Positions 1 through 7,730 are shown, numbered from the stretch's first letter. The stretch is DNA of 16,045 nt from Mediterranea massiliensis (GCA_958402075.1 CATXSD010000057.1:1-16045); one strand, 5' to 3'. Numbers and translations are program-made. The notes: generated from the sequence alone by a model not told the origin.

Positions 1-778
1 ACAGTATCACAACAGGAACGGCCGCGGCAAGTATCTGCCCGCCGCCGAATACAGCTTCGTCACGCAGGTCGAAGGCCGTGGCGTCTATAGCTTCTGCATG
101 TGCCCCGGCGGATTCATTGTGCCCGCCGCCAGCGGTCCCGAACAGATTGTGGTGAACGGCATGAGTCCCAGCAACCGCGGCTCACGCTGGAGCAACAGCG
201 GCATGGTGGTGGAGATACGGCCGGAAGACTTGGAAAATGAAGAATTAAGAATGAAGAATGAAGAATTTCTGTCGTCTTCCGACCATTCTTCATTTGGAAG
301 CGCAGCTCCCATTCTTCATTCTTCATTAAGCATGCTTTCCTTTCAGGAACACCTTGAACGCCTCTGCTGGCAGCAGGGCAACCGCCGGCAGACAGCACCC
401 GCCCAGCGCATGGCCGACTTCGTGAACCGCCGCCTCAGTGCCGACCTGCCCGAGACGTCGTACGCCCCCGGCCTGATTGCTTCGCCCCTGCACTTCTGGC
501 TGCCCCCGTTCATCGCCGTACGCCTGGCCAAAGGCTTCCAGCAGTTCGGCCGCAACGCGCGCGGCTTCCTGACCAATGACGCCGTGATGATAGCCGTGGA
601 GACCCGCACGTCGGCGCCCGTCCGCATCGTGCGCGACCGCGACACCCTGCAGCACGTCCGTCTGCGCGGCCTCTTCCCCTGCGGCGAGGGGGCTGGCTAT
701 GCCGGCGGCATCGTCTCGGCGGGTGTAGATGGCGAGCGGTGTGCCGAAGCTGCAGCACAGTATTGCGGAGGTAAATGA
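1..778 (+). CDS. FAD-dependent dehydrogenase, COG2509-like, C-terminal part (5' truncated by window)
   Basis: The coding frame enters at base 2 and ends in TGA at 776-778, so only about 258 C-terminal residues are visible. The segment FCMCPGGFIVPAAS followed by NGMSPSNRGSRWSNSGMVVE, and the ending PCGEGAGYAGGIVSAGVDGE, match what I know of the NAD(P)/FAD-dependent oxidoreductases annotated as uncharacterised FAD-dependent dehydrogenases (COG2509). The final glycine-rich segment would be the FAD-contacting C-terminal motif. The N-terminal Rossmann dinucleotide site lies outside the window. Substrate and pathway are unknown for this family. Between VVEI and FQEHLERLCW there are about 41 residues, roughly 20 more than I expect in relatives. 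That surplus is encoded by a palindromic AATGAAGAAT-type repeat (236-329) that leaves the frame open. The codons strongly favour G/C in third position, as in the next gene. The regulator gene starts 26 bp downstream, so co-transcription is possible. Confidence 0.85.
   Translation, partial: QYHNRNGRGKYLPAAEYSFVTQVEGRGVYSFCMCPGGFIVPAASGPEQIVVNGMSPSNRGSRWSNSGMVVEIRPEDLENEELRMKNEEFLSSSDHSSFGSAAPILHSSLSMLSFQEHLERLCWQQGNRRQTAPAQRMADFVNRRLSADLPETSYAPGLIASPLHFWLPPFIAVRLAKGFQQFGRNARGFLTNDAVMIAVETRTSAPVRIVRDRDTLQHVRLRGLFPCGEGAGYAGGIVSAGVDGERCAEAAAQYCGGK
236..329. repeat. Palindromic AATGAAGAAT-type repeat inserted in frame within a coding region
   Basis: Bases 250-266 read AATGAAGAATGAAGAAT, and bases 311-327 are their exact reverse complement, giving a 17-bp perfect inverted repeat with a 44-bp spacer. 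Further partial copies flank it (AATGAAGAAT at 236-245, ATTCTTCATT at 285-294). Repeats of this wording are common between genes in Bacteroidales genomes. Here the element lies inside the dehydrogenase frame and is translated through, adding roughly 20-30 residues, including NEELRMKNEEF and PILHSSL. Recognisable family sequence resumes on both sides in the same frame, so the gene is probably still functional. Confidence 0.8.
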
Positions 779-804
779 ATATCCAAACTTTATTTTGACA
801 GCTT

Positions 805-1413
805 ATGACATCCACTCCCGAAATTGCCATCATCGACCCCAACACCTTGAGCAGTTTGGGGCTGAGCGGCCTGCTCGAAGAGCTGATCCCCGGTGCCGTC
901 ATCCGCACGTTCCCCTCGTTTGCCGCCTTCATGGACGACACGCCCGACATGTATGCCCACTACTTCATCTCATCGCAGGTGTATCTGGAGCATACGGCGT
1001 TCTTCCTGCCACGAAGGCCCAAGACCATCGTGCTGGCGGCGGGGGAGGGCAATCCGCAGCTGGCAGGTGTACTGACACTGAACATCTGCCAGCCGGAAGA
1101 GGAACTGGTGCGGAGCATCGTCCGCCTGCACGGGCATGGGCATCGGCACGGACATCCCGGCAAACTGCCTGCACCAAACGAGCTGCGGGCCAACCTGCCT
1201 GCCGGCCACGAACTGACGGCCCGCGAGATAGAGGTGCTGGTACTGGTCGTCAAGGGATTCATCAACAAGGAGATAGCCGACCGGCTGAACATCAGCCTGA
1301 CCACCGTCATTAGCCACCGCAAGAAAATCACGGAGAAGCTGGGCATCAAGTCTGTCTCGGGCCTCACCATCTATGCCGTGATGCGCGGCTATGTGGAGGC
1401 GGACCAGATCTGA
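805..1413 (+). CDS. LuxR-type transcriptional regulator with degenerate receiver domain and His-rich linker
   Basis: This 202-residue protein has a receiver-like N-terminal half (about 1-105) and a GerE/LuxR helix-turn-helix (about 136-200, LTAREIEVLVL followed by GFINKEIADRLNIS, TTVISHRKKITEKLG). The receiver keeps the early acidic residue (IIDPN, D11). The strand that should carry the phospho-acceptor aspartate reads HYFISSQ, and the usual late lysine is replaced within LNICQPEEE, so ordinary phosphorylation control is unlikely. The linker contains five histidines in nine residues (109-117), which could bind a metal; this is inference. ATG 805 is the natural start and lies 26 bp after the preceding stop. 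The next gene, a TonB-dependent receptor on the same strand, is the obvious candidate target, as regulators of this kind often sit beside what they control. The membership of the DNA-binding domain is firm; the signal is unknown. Confidence 0.88.
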   Translation: MTSTPEIAIIDPNTLSSLGLSGLLEELIPGAVIRTFPSFAAFMDDTPDMYAHYFISSQVYLEHTAFFLPRRPKTIVLAAGEGNPQLAGVLTLNICQPEEELVRSIVRLHGHGHRHGHPGKLPAPNELRANLPAGHELTAREIEVLVLVVKGFINKEIADRLNISLTTVISHRKKITEKLGIKSVSGLTIYAVMRGYVEADQI

Positions 1414-1434
1414 ACCGTCTTTTTCCCCTTAATT

Positions 1435-1450
1435 TCCTCATAAGTGAGGA
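1435..1450. promoter_or_regulatory. Dyad symmetry abutting the receptor promoter, possible operator
   Basis: TCCTCA (1435-1440), spacer TAAG, TGAGGA (1445-1450) is a perfect 6-bp dyad. It directly abuts the putative -33 element of the TonB receptor gene and lies 21 bp after the stop of a LuxR-type regulator. LuxR-family proteins bind short dyads as dimers, so it may be the operator of that regulator. It could instead be a weak hairpin at the end of the regulator transcript, but it has no T-tract after it. Confidence 0.35.
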
Positions 1451-1481
1451 TTGTGTGTCCGCAGGATTTGTCCTTACTTTG
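1451..1481 (+). promoter_or_regulatory. Putative Bacteroides-type promoter of the TonB-dependent receptor gene
   Basis: TTACTTTG at 1474-1481 matches the -7 consensus TAnnTTTG at all but one defined position. A TTG at 1451-1453 stands 20 bp upstream as a partial -33 element. Transcription would begin around 1488, leaving a leader of about 15-20 nt before ATG 1505. Confidence 0.45.
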
Positions 1482-1504
1482 CGGCCGGAAATAAACAAGA
1501 TGCA

Positions 1505-3952
1505 ATGAAAAGACCTATCCTGACCCTCACCGCGCTGCTGGCATTCGGAGCAACAGCGACCGTCCGGGGCGAAGAAGTGCCCCAGGATACTACCAAAGTG
1601 GTAGATATTGAAGAAGTGGTAGTTATCGCTACTCCCAAGGAAAACAGCCGCCTGCGCCAACAGGCCCTCTCGGCCACGTCGCTTTCGCAGGCCGACATGC
1701 GGAGCAATGCCGTCCGCTCAGTCAAGAGCCTGTCGTCGCTGGTTCCCAACCTCTTCATTCCCGACTATGGCTCGAAGCTGACGACCTCGGTCTATGTGCG
1801 TGGCATCGGATCGCGTATCAATACGCCGGCTGTAGGCCTTTATGTAGATAACATCCCTTTCATTGACAAGTCGGCTTTCGACTTCAACTATTCCGACATC
1901 GAGCGCATCGACGTGATGCGAGGCCCGCAAGGCACGCTCTACGGGCGCAACACGATGGGTGGCCTGATACGTGTCTTCACCAAGTCGCCCTTTACCTATC
2001 AGGGAACGGACCTCATGCTGAGCGCCGCCACCTACAACAACTACAAGGCCAGTGTGAGCCACTACCACCGCATCAGCCCGAAGTTTGCCTTCTCCACCAA
2101 CTTCTTCTACGAGCACAAGGGAGGCTTCTTCAAGAACTCTTACTTGAACGAGCGCGTGGACAAGGACGACGAGTTCGGCGGTCGCTTCCGTGCCATCTAC
2201 CTGCCCAAGGAGAACCTGAAGCTGGACTTCACCCTGAATTACGAATATACCAATCAAGGTGGATATCCGTATGAATACACTGGCGTGACCAAGGGTGAGG
2301 AAGATCGTGCCGACTACATTGGCCGCATCGCCTATAACCACAAGAGCGGCTACAGGCGTAACCTGCTGAACGGCGGACTCAACCTGGAGCATCAGGCCGA
2401 CGACTTCATCCTGAGCAGTGTGACGGGTTTCCAGTTTCTGGACGACCACATGGACCTGGACCAGGACTTCACGGAACAGAACATCTATACCATGATGCAG
2501 AAGCAGAATTCCAAGACGGTGAGCGAGGAACTGGTACTGAAGTCCAAGCCCGGCCGCCGCTGGCAGTGGACCACAGGTGCCAGTGCTTTCTATCAGTGGC
2601 TCGATACCGATGCACCCGTTACCTTCCACGACGACGGCCTGGCATGGCTCAATGCCCTGACCAACGACAATGCCAACAAGTACCTGCCCACCATCTCGCA
2701 GGGACCCATGACAATGCAGTTCGTCTTCAGTGATCTCATCGGTGGAAGTACGTTGCCTATTAGTGGAATGTTCAAGACGCCGGTGTTGAATGCGGCCCTT
2801 TTCCATCAGTCGACCTTCAATGATCTCTTTGGTGCCGAGGGACTGTCGTTCACTGTCGGCCTCCGTATGGACTACGAACGCCTGAAGCTGGACTACAATA
2901 CGGGATGTAGCTACACTCATGCTTATTCGCTGAGCGGTGAACTGAAACCCATGGGCATGACCATTCCGATGGTGAAGGAAACGACTTTTGAACAGAATCT
3001 TTCCTATCGGGGTAGCCTGACACATGACTACATCCAGCTGTTGCCCAAATTCTCCCTGCAATATGACTTCGACCGTCGCAACAATGTCTATGTCACCGTT
3101 TCCAAAGGCTATCGTTCTGGAGGCTACAACATACAGATGTTCAGTGACTTGCTGCAGAACGACATGCGCAGTGCCAATATGGGCGATGTTGCTCAAGCTA
3201 CTATCCCCGTTGTCGAGGGCGTGGCTATGATTGACGAAGCGACTAAACAGAAGGTTATCGGCATGCTGAACGGTATGGCGCAGAAGGCCGAAACCGATGT
3301 GCAGGAGGCCACTCTCTACCGCCCTGAATACTCATGGAATTACGAAGTGGGCTCGCACCTCACCCTTCTGGACGGCCGTTTGCAAGCTGACCTGGCCGCT
3401 TTCTACATGGATACGCGCAACCAACAGATTTCTCGTTTCGCCGCCAGCGGCCTGGGACGCATCACCGTCAACGCCGGAAAGAGCCGTAGTCTGGGAGCGG
3501 AAGCCGCCCTGCGTGCCCAACTGACTGACGCCTTGAGCCTGAGCGGCAGTTATGGCTATACGTACGCTACGTTTACCGATTATGTGGTGAGCAACGAAGT
3601 GAATTATAACGGAAAGTATGTACCTTTTGTACCCAAGCACACCTTCAACGTAGGCGGGCAATACATCTTCGCCATGAAGGCAGGCGCCTGGTTAGACAAC
3701 ATCACCCTTGATGCCCACTACAAAGCTGCAGGTCGCATCTACTGGACTGAGGCAAACAATGCCAGCCAGGCTCTCTATGGCACACTGAACGGGCGGTTGA
3801 GTGTCAATAAGGGCAACGGTCAGATTGCTTTATGGGTAGACAATGCACTGAACAAACGCTACCAAGCCTTCTGGTTCGAAACCATGAGTCGTGGTTTTGC
3901 CCAGATGGGACGCCCCATACAGGTAGGCATCGACCTGCGCTGCCGGTTTTAG
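1505..3952 (+). CDS. TonB-dependent outer-membrane receptor
   Basis: This 815-residue outer-membrane receptor would import a ligand across the outer membrane using TonB/ExbBD energy. A Sec signal peptide (MKRPILTLTALLAFGATATV, cleavage near residue 22) is followed by a TonB-box-like stretch DIEEVVVIA (34-42). The plug domain carries VYVRGIGSRINTPAVGLYVD (97-116) and DIERIDVMRGPQGTLYGRNT (131-150). The rest is a beta-barrel with the conserved VSKGYRSGGYN segment and a terminal phenylalanine (GIDLRCRF). There is no N-terminal carboxypeptidase-like extension and no SusD partner beside it, so it is not a SusC-type glycan porin. It resembles iron-complex or cofactor receptors, but the ligand cannot be read from sequence. 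I chose ATG 1505 because the in-frame TTG at 1451 would put 18 residues before the signal peptide and would lie inside the promoter. The gene converges on the minus-strand operon with 5 bp between stops. Confidence 0.92.
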   Translation: MKRPILTLTALLAFGATATVRGEEVPQDTTKVVDIEEVVVIATPKENSRLRQQALSATSLSQADMRSNAVRSVKSLSSLVPNLFIPDYGSKLTTSVYVRGIGSRINTPAVGLYVDNIPFIDKSAFDFNYSDIERIDVMRGPQGTLYGRNTMGGLIRVFTKSPFTYQGTDLMLSAATYNNYKASVSHYHRISPKFAFSTNFFYEHKGGFFKNSYLNERVDKDDEFGGRFRAIYLPKENLKLDFTLNYEYTNQGGYPYEYTGVTKGEEDRADYIGRIAYNHKSGYRRNLLNGGLNLEHQADDFILSSVTGFQFLDDHMDLDQDFTEQNIYTMMQKQNSKTVSEELVLKSKPGRRWQWTTGASAFYQWLDTDAPVTFHDDGLAWLNALTNDNANKYLPTISQGPMTMQFVFSDLIGGSTLPISGMFKTPVLNAALFHQSTFNDLFGAEGLSFTVGLRMDYERLKLDYNTGCSYTHAYSLSGELKPMGMTIPMVKETTFEQNLSYRGSLTHDYIQLLPKFSLQYDFDRRNNVYVTVSKGYRSGGYNIQMFSDLLQNDMRSANMGDVAQATIPVVEGVAMIDEATKQKVIGMLNGMAQKAETDVQEATLYRPEYSWNYEVGSHLTLLDGRLQADLAAFYMDTRNQQISRFAASGLGRITVNAGKSRSLGAEAALRAQLTDALSLSGSYGYTYATFTDYVVSNEVNYNGKYVPFVPKHTFNVGGQYIFAMKAGAWLDNITLDAHYKAAGRIYWTEANNASQALYGTLNGRLSVNKGNGQIALWVDNALNKRYQAFWFETMSRGFAQMGRPIQVGIDLRCRF

Positions 3953-3957
3953 TGAAG

Positions 3958-4962
3958 TCATTCGTTCATGGCTCCGCAATGCGGGCACACTCCTTTGTGC
4001 ATCAGCTTGCCGCCGCAACGCCCACAACGGTAGCGCGGAGTGTGGACCGAATGCTTCAGTTTTCGGATGAATATCCAGATGAAAGCGCCCAGAAAGAAAT
4101 AACCTACATAGAGATAGGTGGTCAAGATGAAAAAGAAGTAGCAGAAGATGCATGCTGATGCCAGCCCCAGCAGGTAGGATAAGGCTGCCATGGGCGAGAG
4201 CTGGCGGAAAAGGTCGTCGAGCACGGCCAGCAGTACAATGACGAACATCCATAACCCCGTCAAAAATAGGGAAAGAACGAATGGCACCTTGAAAGGTGAC
4301 AGCGTGGGGTTGTAGTAGAAATGCTCCCATGTCTCGGGTACGAAGACCTGCATCGATTCATAAACCGTTGCGCAGAAGGCCATCAGCAGGCATAGGGCCA
4401 GCGGATACAGGCTGTCGATATCGTTGAAGTACACCAGCTGGAGTTGCTTGCGGCGGAAGGCCCGTACCAGCCAGACGGCTACGAAGATGGCAAAGACGAC
4501 GATGAAGTACGAGGCATGGGTGTCGCTGAACACGTAGATGGCTTGCGAAATACTGTCCGTAGGTACGAAGGCATGCTTCAGGTCGGCTTCACGAAGCCAG
4601 CCCTGTACATCCTGCGAGTGGGCCAGCTTCACCCAGATGGAATCGACAGAATCGGTGGGATGGACAGCAAATTCGGCAACCACTACGCGGTCGCCCTTGT
4701 GTAGCATGTAATAGGCATCCTTTACGGGTAGCAGTTGGAGGGGTACGGAATCGGTCCGCACTTCCAGATTGGCGTCCCATGTGTAGTGACGTTCGTACAG
4801 GTAAGTCAGCGAGTCGCGTACCCGCTGCTCCAAGTTTTCATCTTCCAGATTGGGGTGTGGGTAGTGGCAAGAGGAGAGGGAGATAATGAGCATGAGGATG
4901 ATTGCCCCACACAAATCAGCTTTTAATCCTGCATTCCATATGTCCTTATGATTCGTTCCCAT
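3958..4962 (-). CDS. Membrane protein with SH3-like N-terminal part and C-terminal zinc ribbon
   Basis: This 334-residue protein is not a family I can name. The N-terminus looks like a lipoprotein or membrane-anchor signal (hydrophobic from about residue 17 to LSSC, C32). Residues about 75-128 (KGDRVVVAEF to WVKLAHSQDVQGWLREADL) have the look of an extracytoplasmic bacterial SH3-like domain. About five membrane helices follow (151-168, 185-203, 226-248, 258-280, 282-300). The C-terminus, RCGRCGGKLMHKGVCPHCG, is a zinc ribbon with C313, C316, C326 and C329. The ATG overlaps the end of the upstream U32 gene by 17 nt, so translation is probably coupled and the gene is the last of the metA operon. 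A later start would destroy the signal segment. Function unknown; a sensory or envelope role is only a guess. Confidence 0.75.
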   Translation of the reverse strand: MGTNHKDIWNAGLKADLCGAIILMLIISLSSCHYPHPNLEDENLEQRVRDSLTYLYERHYTWDANLEVRTDSVPLQLLPVKDAYYMLHKGDRVVVAEFAVHPTDSVDSIWVKLAHSQDVQGWLREADLKHAFVPTDSISQAIYVFSDTHASYFIVVFAIFVAVWLVRAFRRKQLQLVYFNDIDSLYPLALCLLMAFCATVYESMQVFVPETWEHFYYNPTLSPFKVPFVLSLFLTGLWMFVIVLLAVLDDLFRQLSPMAALSYLLGLASACIFCYFFFILTTYLYVGYFFLGAFIWIFIRKLKHSVHTPRYRCGRCGGKLMHKGVCPHCGAMNE

Positions 4963-6790
4963 AAACTTTCATTTGGCAGTTTTTGCAATCAAATTCCAGC
5001 CGGAAACGGCGTCCGTCGTTTCCTAACAGGTAGTAGGGTTCCCGATAGGGGGAGCGGCCTTTCTGATGGACAGGACACCAGCCCATGCTATAGCGCAGGC
5101 AATGGCGACAGAACATCAGCACCGCTTTTGAGGGCGATTCCTTTTCATAGGCGGGTGCGATGCTCTTTACCCCATGATCCAGATAGAAGCGGCGTGCCTG
5201 ATCGTTCATCACATTGCCCAGATAGGTCAGTGTTTGTACGGGGTAGGTATGATGTGTCGGTTTCCATACGGCCAGTTCGCGACGGTAATTGATACGGCGT
5301 GCGGCAGTCAGACGGTCCACCACTTGCCTGCGCCATTCTGCCACGACTGATGACGGTATGAACCAGTTCCCAGCTAAGTTGATTTCGGCAGGTTCTGTCA
5401 GCTCGTAGGGAGTGTTTCCCAGTCTGGCCAGCTGTGTACGGAGATTTTCGGCCTGTGGTGTACGGGCTTGTTCTTTGGTGTGGTCGAAGGCCAGCGTAAC
5501 GCCGTGGCCATCCTCATCGTTCACTGACAACGAAAAGCCGAAAGCGTTTTCCTCCAGTGTCAAGCGGATGCCTATCTTCCTTTCGGCCGACTTGCGTGCC
5601 AGGGTGCGTTCGAACTCCTGGTCCTGGTTGCGGAAGAGTGGTGTACGTGGTTTGATGCGAGGCACGTTGCCTGCCGGAAAGAGCTTGTTGCCCTCTACGC
5701 GATTGATGCGGAATCCTTGCAGGCGTCCCTGTTCGTCAAGGTAGCAGACGCCGTCGCCATTGTGGAAAGGTTTGATTCCTGCTACGCTCAGCCATCCTCC
5801 GCGCTGCTCTTTCAGGGTGCCCATGGCTTCGCCCAACGACTTGGGAGTGTCGAACGAGGCGATGTTCTCTCCCCTTCCTTCCAGAAAATAATGTGTGAAT
5901 CCACGGCTGAAACTTTTTTCGGGCTGAGGCTGGAAGTCGAACCGACAGGTACCTGATGAGGCACGGATGTATTCACTCCTTCGCTTCAGAATCGTGTCGA
6001 GGCGCTGGCGATAGGCGGCCGTTACATTTTTTACATAGGTTACGTCCTTCAGTCTTCCTTCTATCTTCAGCGAGGTGGCTCCTGCGTCCAGCAGCTGTTC
6101 CAGCATGTCAAGGCGGTTCATGTCCTTTAGCGAGAGCAAGTGCTTGTCTTTGACTACCACTTGTCCGTCGGCATCTACCAACGAGAACGGAAGGCGGCAA
6201 AATTGAGCGCATTCCCCCCGGTTGGCACTGCGTCCGAAGCAGGCTTGGCTGGCGTAACATTGGCCGCTATAGCTCACACACAAGGCTCCGTGTACAAACA
6301 CTTCGAGCGGCGTGTCGGGGCAAGCCTTATGGATGGCGGCTATTTCATTCAGAGAAAGTTCTCTAGCCAACACTACTTGTCGGAAGCCCGCTTCTGTCAG
6401 AAAGCGCACCTTTTCAACCGTGCGGTTGTCCATCTGGGTGCTGGCATGTAGCGGGATGGGAGGCAGATTCAGTCGTGTCAGGCCCATGTCCTGTACAATA
6501 AGCGCATCTACACCTTTTTGATACAGTTCCCAGATCATAGCCTCTGTCTCTTTCAGCTCTTCGTCCTTCAGAATGGTGTTTACTGTCACGTAGATGCGCA
6601 CTCCGTAGAGGTGTGCATAGTCCGTCAGCCGTTCGATGTCCTCCATCGAGTTGGTGGCAGCTGCTCTGGCTCCGAATTTGGGTGCACCGATGTACACCGC
6701 ATCGGCTCCATGGTTTATGGCTTCGATGCCACACTCCAGGTTGCGTGCCGGAGCCAGCAGCTCTATTTTTCTGGGTTCCTTCTTCATCAT
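4946..6790 (-). CDS. U32 family protein, RlhA-like 23S rRNA hydroxylation enzyme
   Basis: This 614-residue protein belongs to peptidase family U32. Members such as E. coli RlhA (653 residues) hydroxylate a cytidine of 23S rRNA, and TrhP acts on tRNA uridine; true proteolysis is doubtful for these. The N-terminal TIM-barrel part starts ELLAPARNLECGIEAINHGA. The U32 signature EVFVHGALCVSYSGQCYAS lies at 163-181, with C171, C178, C184, C194 and C198 as candidate iron-sulfur ligands. The central region (GDGVCYLDEQGRLQGFRINRV, then RTPLFRNQDQEFE) resembles the extra domain of RlhA rather than shorter U32 proteins. The C-terminal tail adds a second cysteine set, C561, C564, C572, C602 and C605. Its ATG overlaps the metA stop in an ATGA arrangement, and its own end overlaps the next gene, so it is the middle gene of a three-gene operon. 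The U32 assignment is firm; choosing RlhA over TrhP rests on length and the central domain. Confidence 0.85.
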   Translation of the reverse strand: MMKKEPRKIELLAPARNLECGIEAINHGADAVYIGAPKFGARAAATNSMEDIERLTDYAHLYGVRIYVTVNTILKDEELKETEAMIWELYQKGVDALIVQDMGLTRLNLPPIPLHASTQMDNRTVEKVRFLTEAGFRQVVLARELSLNEIAAIHKACPDTPLEVFVHGALCVSYSGQCYASQACFGRSANRGECAQFCRLPFSLVDADGQVVVKDKHLLSLKDMNRLDMLEQLLDAGATSLKIEGRLKDVTYVKNVTAAYRQRLDTILKRRSEYIRASSGTCRFDFQPQPEKSFSRGFTHYFLEGRGENIASFDTPKSLGEAMGTLKEQRGGWLSVAGIKPFHNGDGVCYLDEQGRLQGFRINRVEGNKLFPAGNVPRIKPRTPLFRNQDQEFERTLARKSAERKIGIRLTLEENAFGFSLSVNDEDGHGVTLAFDHTKEQARTPQAENLRTQLARLGNTPYELTEPAEINLAGNWFIPSSVVAEWRRQVVDRLTAARRINYRRELAVWKPTHHTYPVQTLTYLGNVMNDQARRFYLDHGVKSIAPAYEKESPSKAVLMFCRHCLRYSMGWCPVHQKGRSPYREPYYLLGNDGRRFRLEFDCKNCQMKVYGNES

Positions 6791-7704
6791 TCAATCTCGT
6801 TGATGTTGTATGGTGTTTCCTGATAGACAAAGTAGTTCAGCCAGTTGGAGAAGAACAGGTTGGCATGTCCTCTCCATCGTACGACTACTCCCTTTTGAGG
6901 GTCGTTGTCCTTATAGTAATTCTTTGGCATGTCAATCGGCAGTCCTTTGCTTAAGTCTCGCCGGTACTCCGTGTCCAGTGTCAAAGGTGAGTATTCTGAG
7001 TGGCCAGTCACGAAGAATTCTCGTCCTCCGCGTGCCATGACCATGTAGACTCCTGCTTCGTCTGATTCGGAGAGCAGTGTCAGTTCCTTCACCTTTAAAA
7101 TATCTTCCCGCTTCACCTCCGTATGGCGGCTATGTGGTACGTAGAACACATCATCGAACCCTCGAAAGATGGGGTGTAGCGGTTGCAGGGGACGGTGTTC
7201 GAAGATGCCGAACATTTTTTTCTCCAACGGATATTTGGGTATGCCGTAATGGTGATAAAGTCCCGCTTGAGCTGCCCAACAGATGTATAGAGTGGACGTC
7301 ACGTGTGTCCGTGCCCAGTCGAATATTTCTTGTATTTCGCTCCAGTAGGTTACCTCTTCGAACTCCATTTGTTCCACGGGCGCTCCTGTGATAATCATTC
7401 CGTCATACTTCTCGCTCTTCATACGTTCGAAGTCCGTATAAAATGCCTTCATGTGTTCAATGGGTGTATTTTTGGACGTATGGCTTTTTATCTTCATGAA
7501 AGCTATTTCTAACTGGAGGGGGGTGTTGGATAGCAACCTGATCAAATCTGTTTCTGTGGTTATTTTCAGGGGCATCAGATTGAGAATGACTATTTTCAGG
7601 GGACGGATATCCTGACGCGTAGCTCGTGAGTTGTCTATGACGAATATATTTTCCCGCTTCAACAATTCGATAGCGGGCAGTTTGTCGGGGAGGTTAAGTG
7701 GCAT
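6787..7704 (-). CDS. metA: Homoserine O-acetyltransferase (MetA family, acetyl-CoA type)
   Basis: MetA activates homoserine by O-acylation, the committed step of methionine synthesis in the cytoplasm. The 305-residue length and the start MPLNLPDKLPAIELLKRENI are typical. The catalytic cysteine is C142 (YICWAAQAG), and the partner residues are H235 and E237 (GHSEYS). Position 111, within TGAPVEQM, is glutamate. In characterised MetA proteins, glutamate here goes with acetyl-CoA use and glycine with succinyl-CoA use, so the product is predicted to be O-acetylhomoserine despite the common 'succinyltransferase' label. It is the first gene of the operon, with a well-formed promoter just upstream and a leader of only about 20 nt, which leaves no room for a SAM riboswitch. 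Its TGA overlaps the ATG of the U32 gene by 4 nt. Confidence 0.95.
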   Translation of the reverse strand: MPLNLPDKLPAIELLKRENIFVIDNSRATRQDIRPLKIVILNLMPLKITTETDLIRLLSNTPLQLEIAFMKIKSHTSKNTPIEHMKAFYTDFERMKSEKYDGMIITGAPVEQMEFEEVTYWSEIQEIFDWARTHVTSTLYICWAAQAGLYHHYGIPKYPLEKKMFGIFEHRPLQPLHPIFRGFDDVFYVPHSRHTEVKREDILKVKELTLLSESDEAGVYMVMARGGREFFVTGHSEYSPLTLDTEYRRDLSKGLPIDMPKNYYKDNDPQKGVVVRWRGHANLFFSNWLNYFVYQETPYNINEIE

Positions 7705-7730
7705 GGCTTATTCGTATTTATATTTTGGGT

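Noticed and set aside
1451..1504. TTG start for the TonB receptor
   Set aside because: It would prepend 18 residues to a normal signal peptide and overlap the promoter; ATG 1505 is better.
1718..3196. 492-residue open frame on the minus strand inside the TonB receptor gene
   Set aside because: It is antisense to a clear receptor, has a repetitive low-complexity composition and no recognisable motifs; it is a by-product of the receptor's codon bias.
7705..7730. SAM riboswitch upstream of metA
   Set aside because: The consensus promoter leaves a leader of about 20 nt, too short for any SAM-binding structure.
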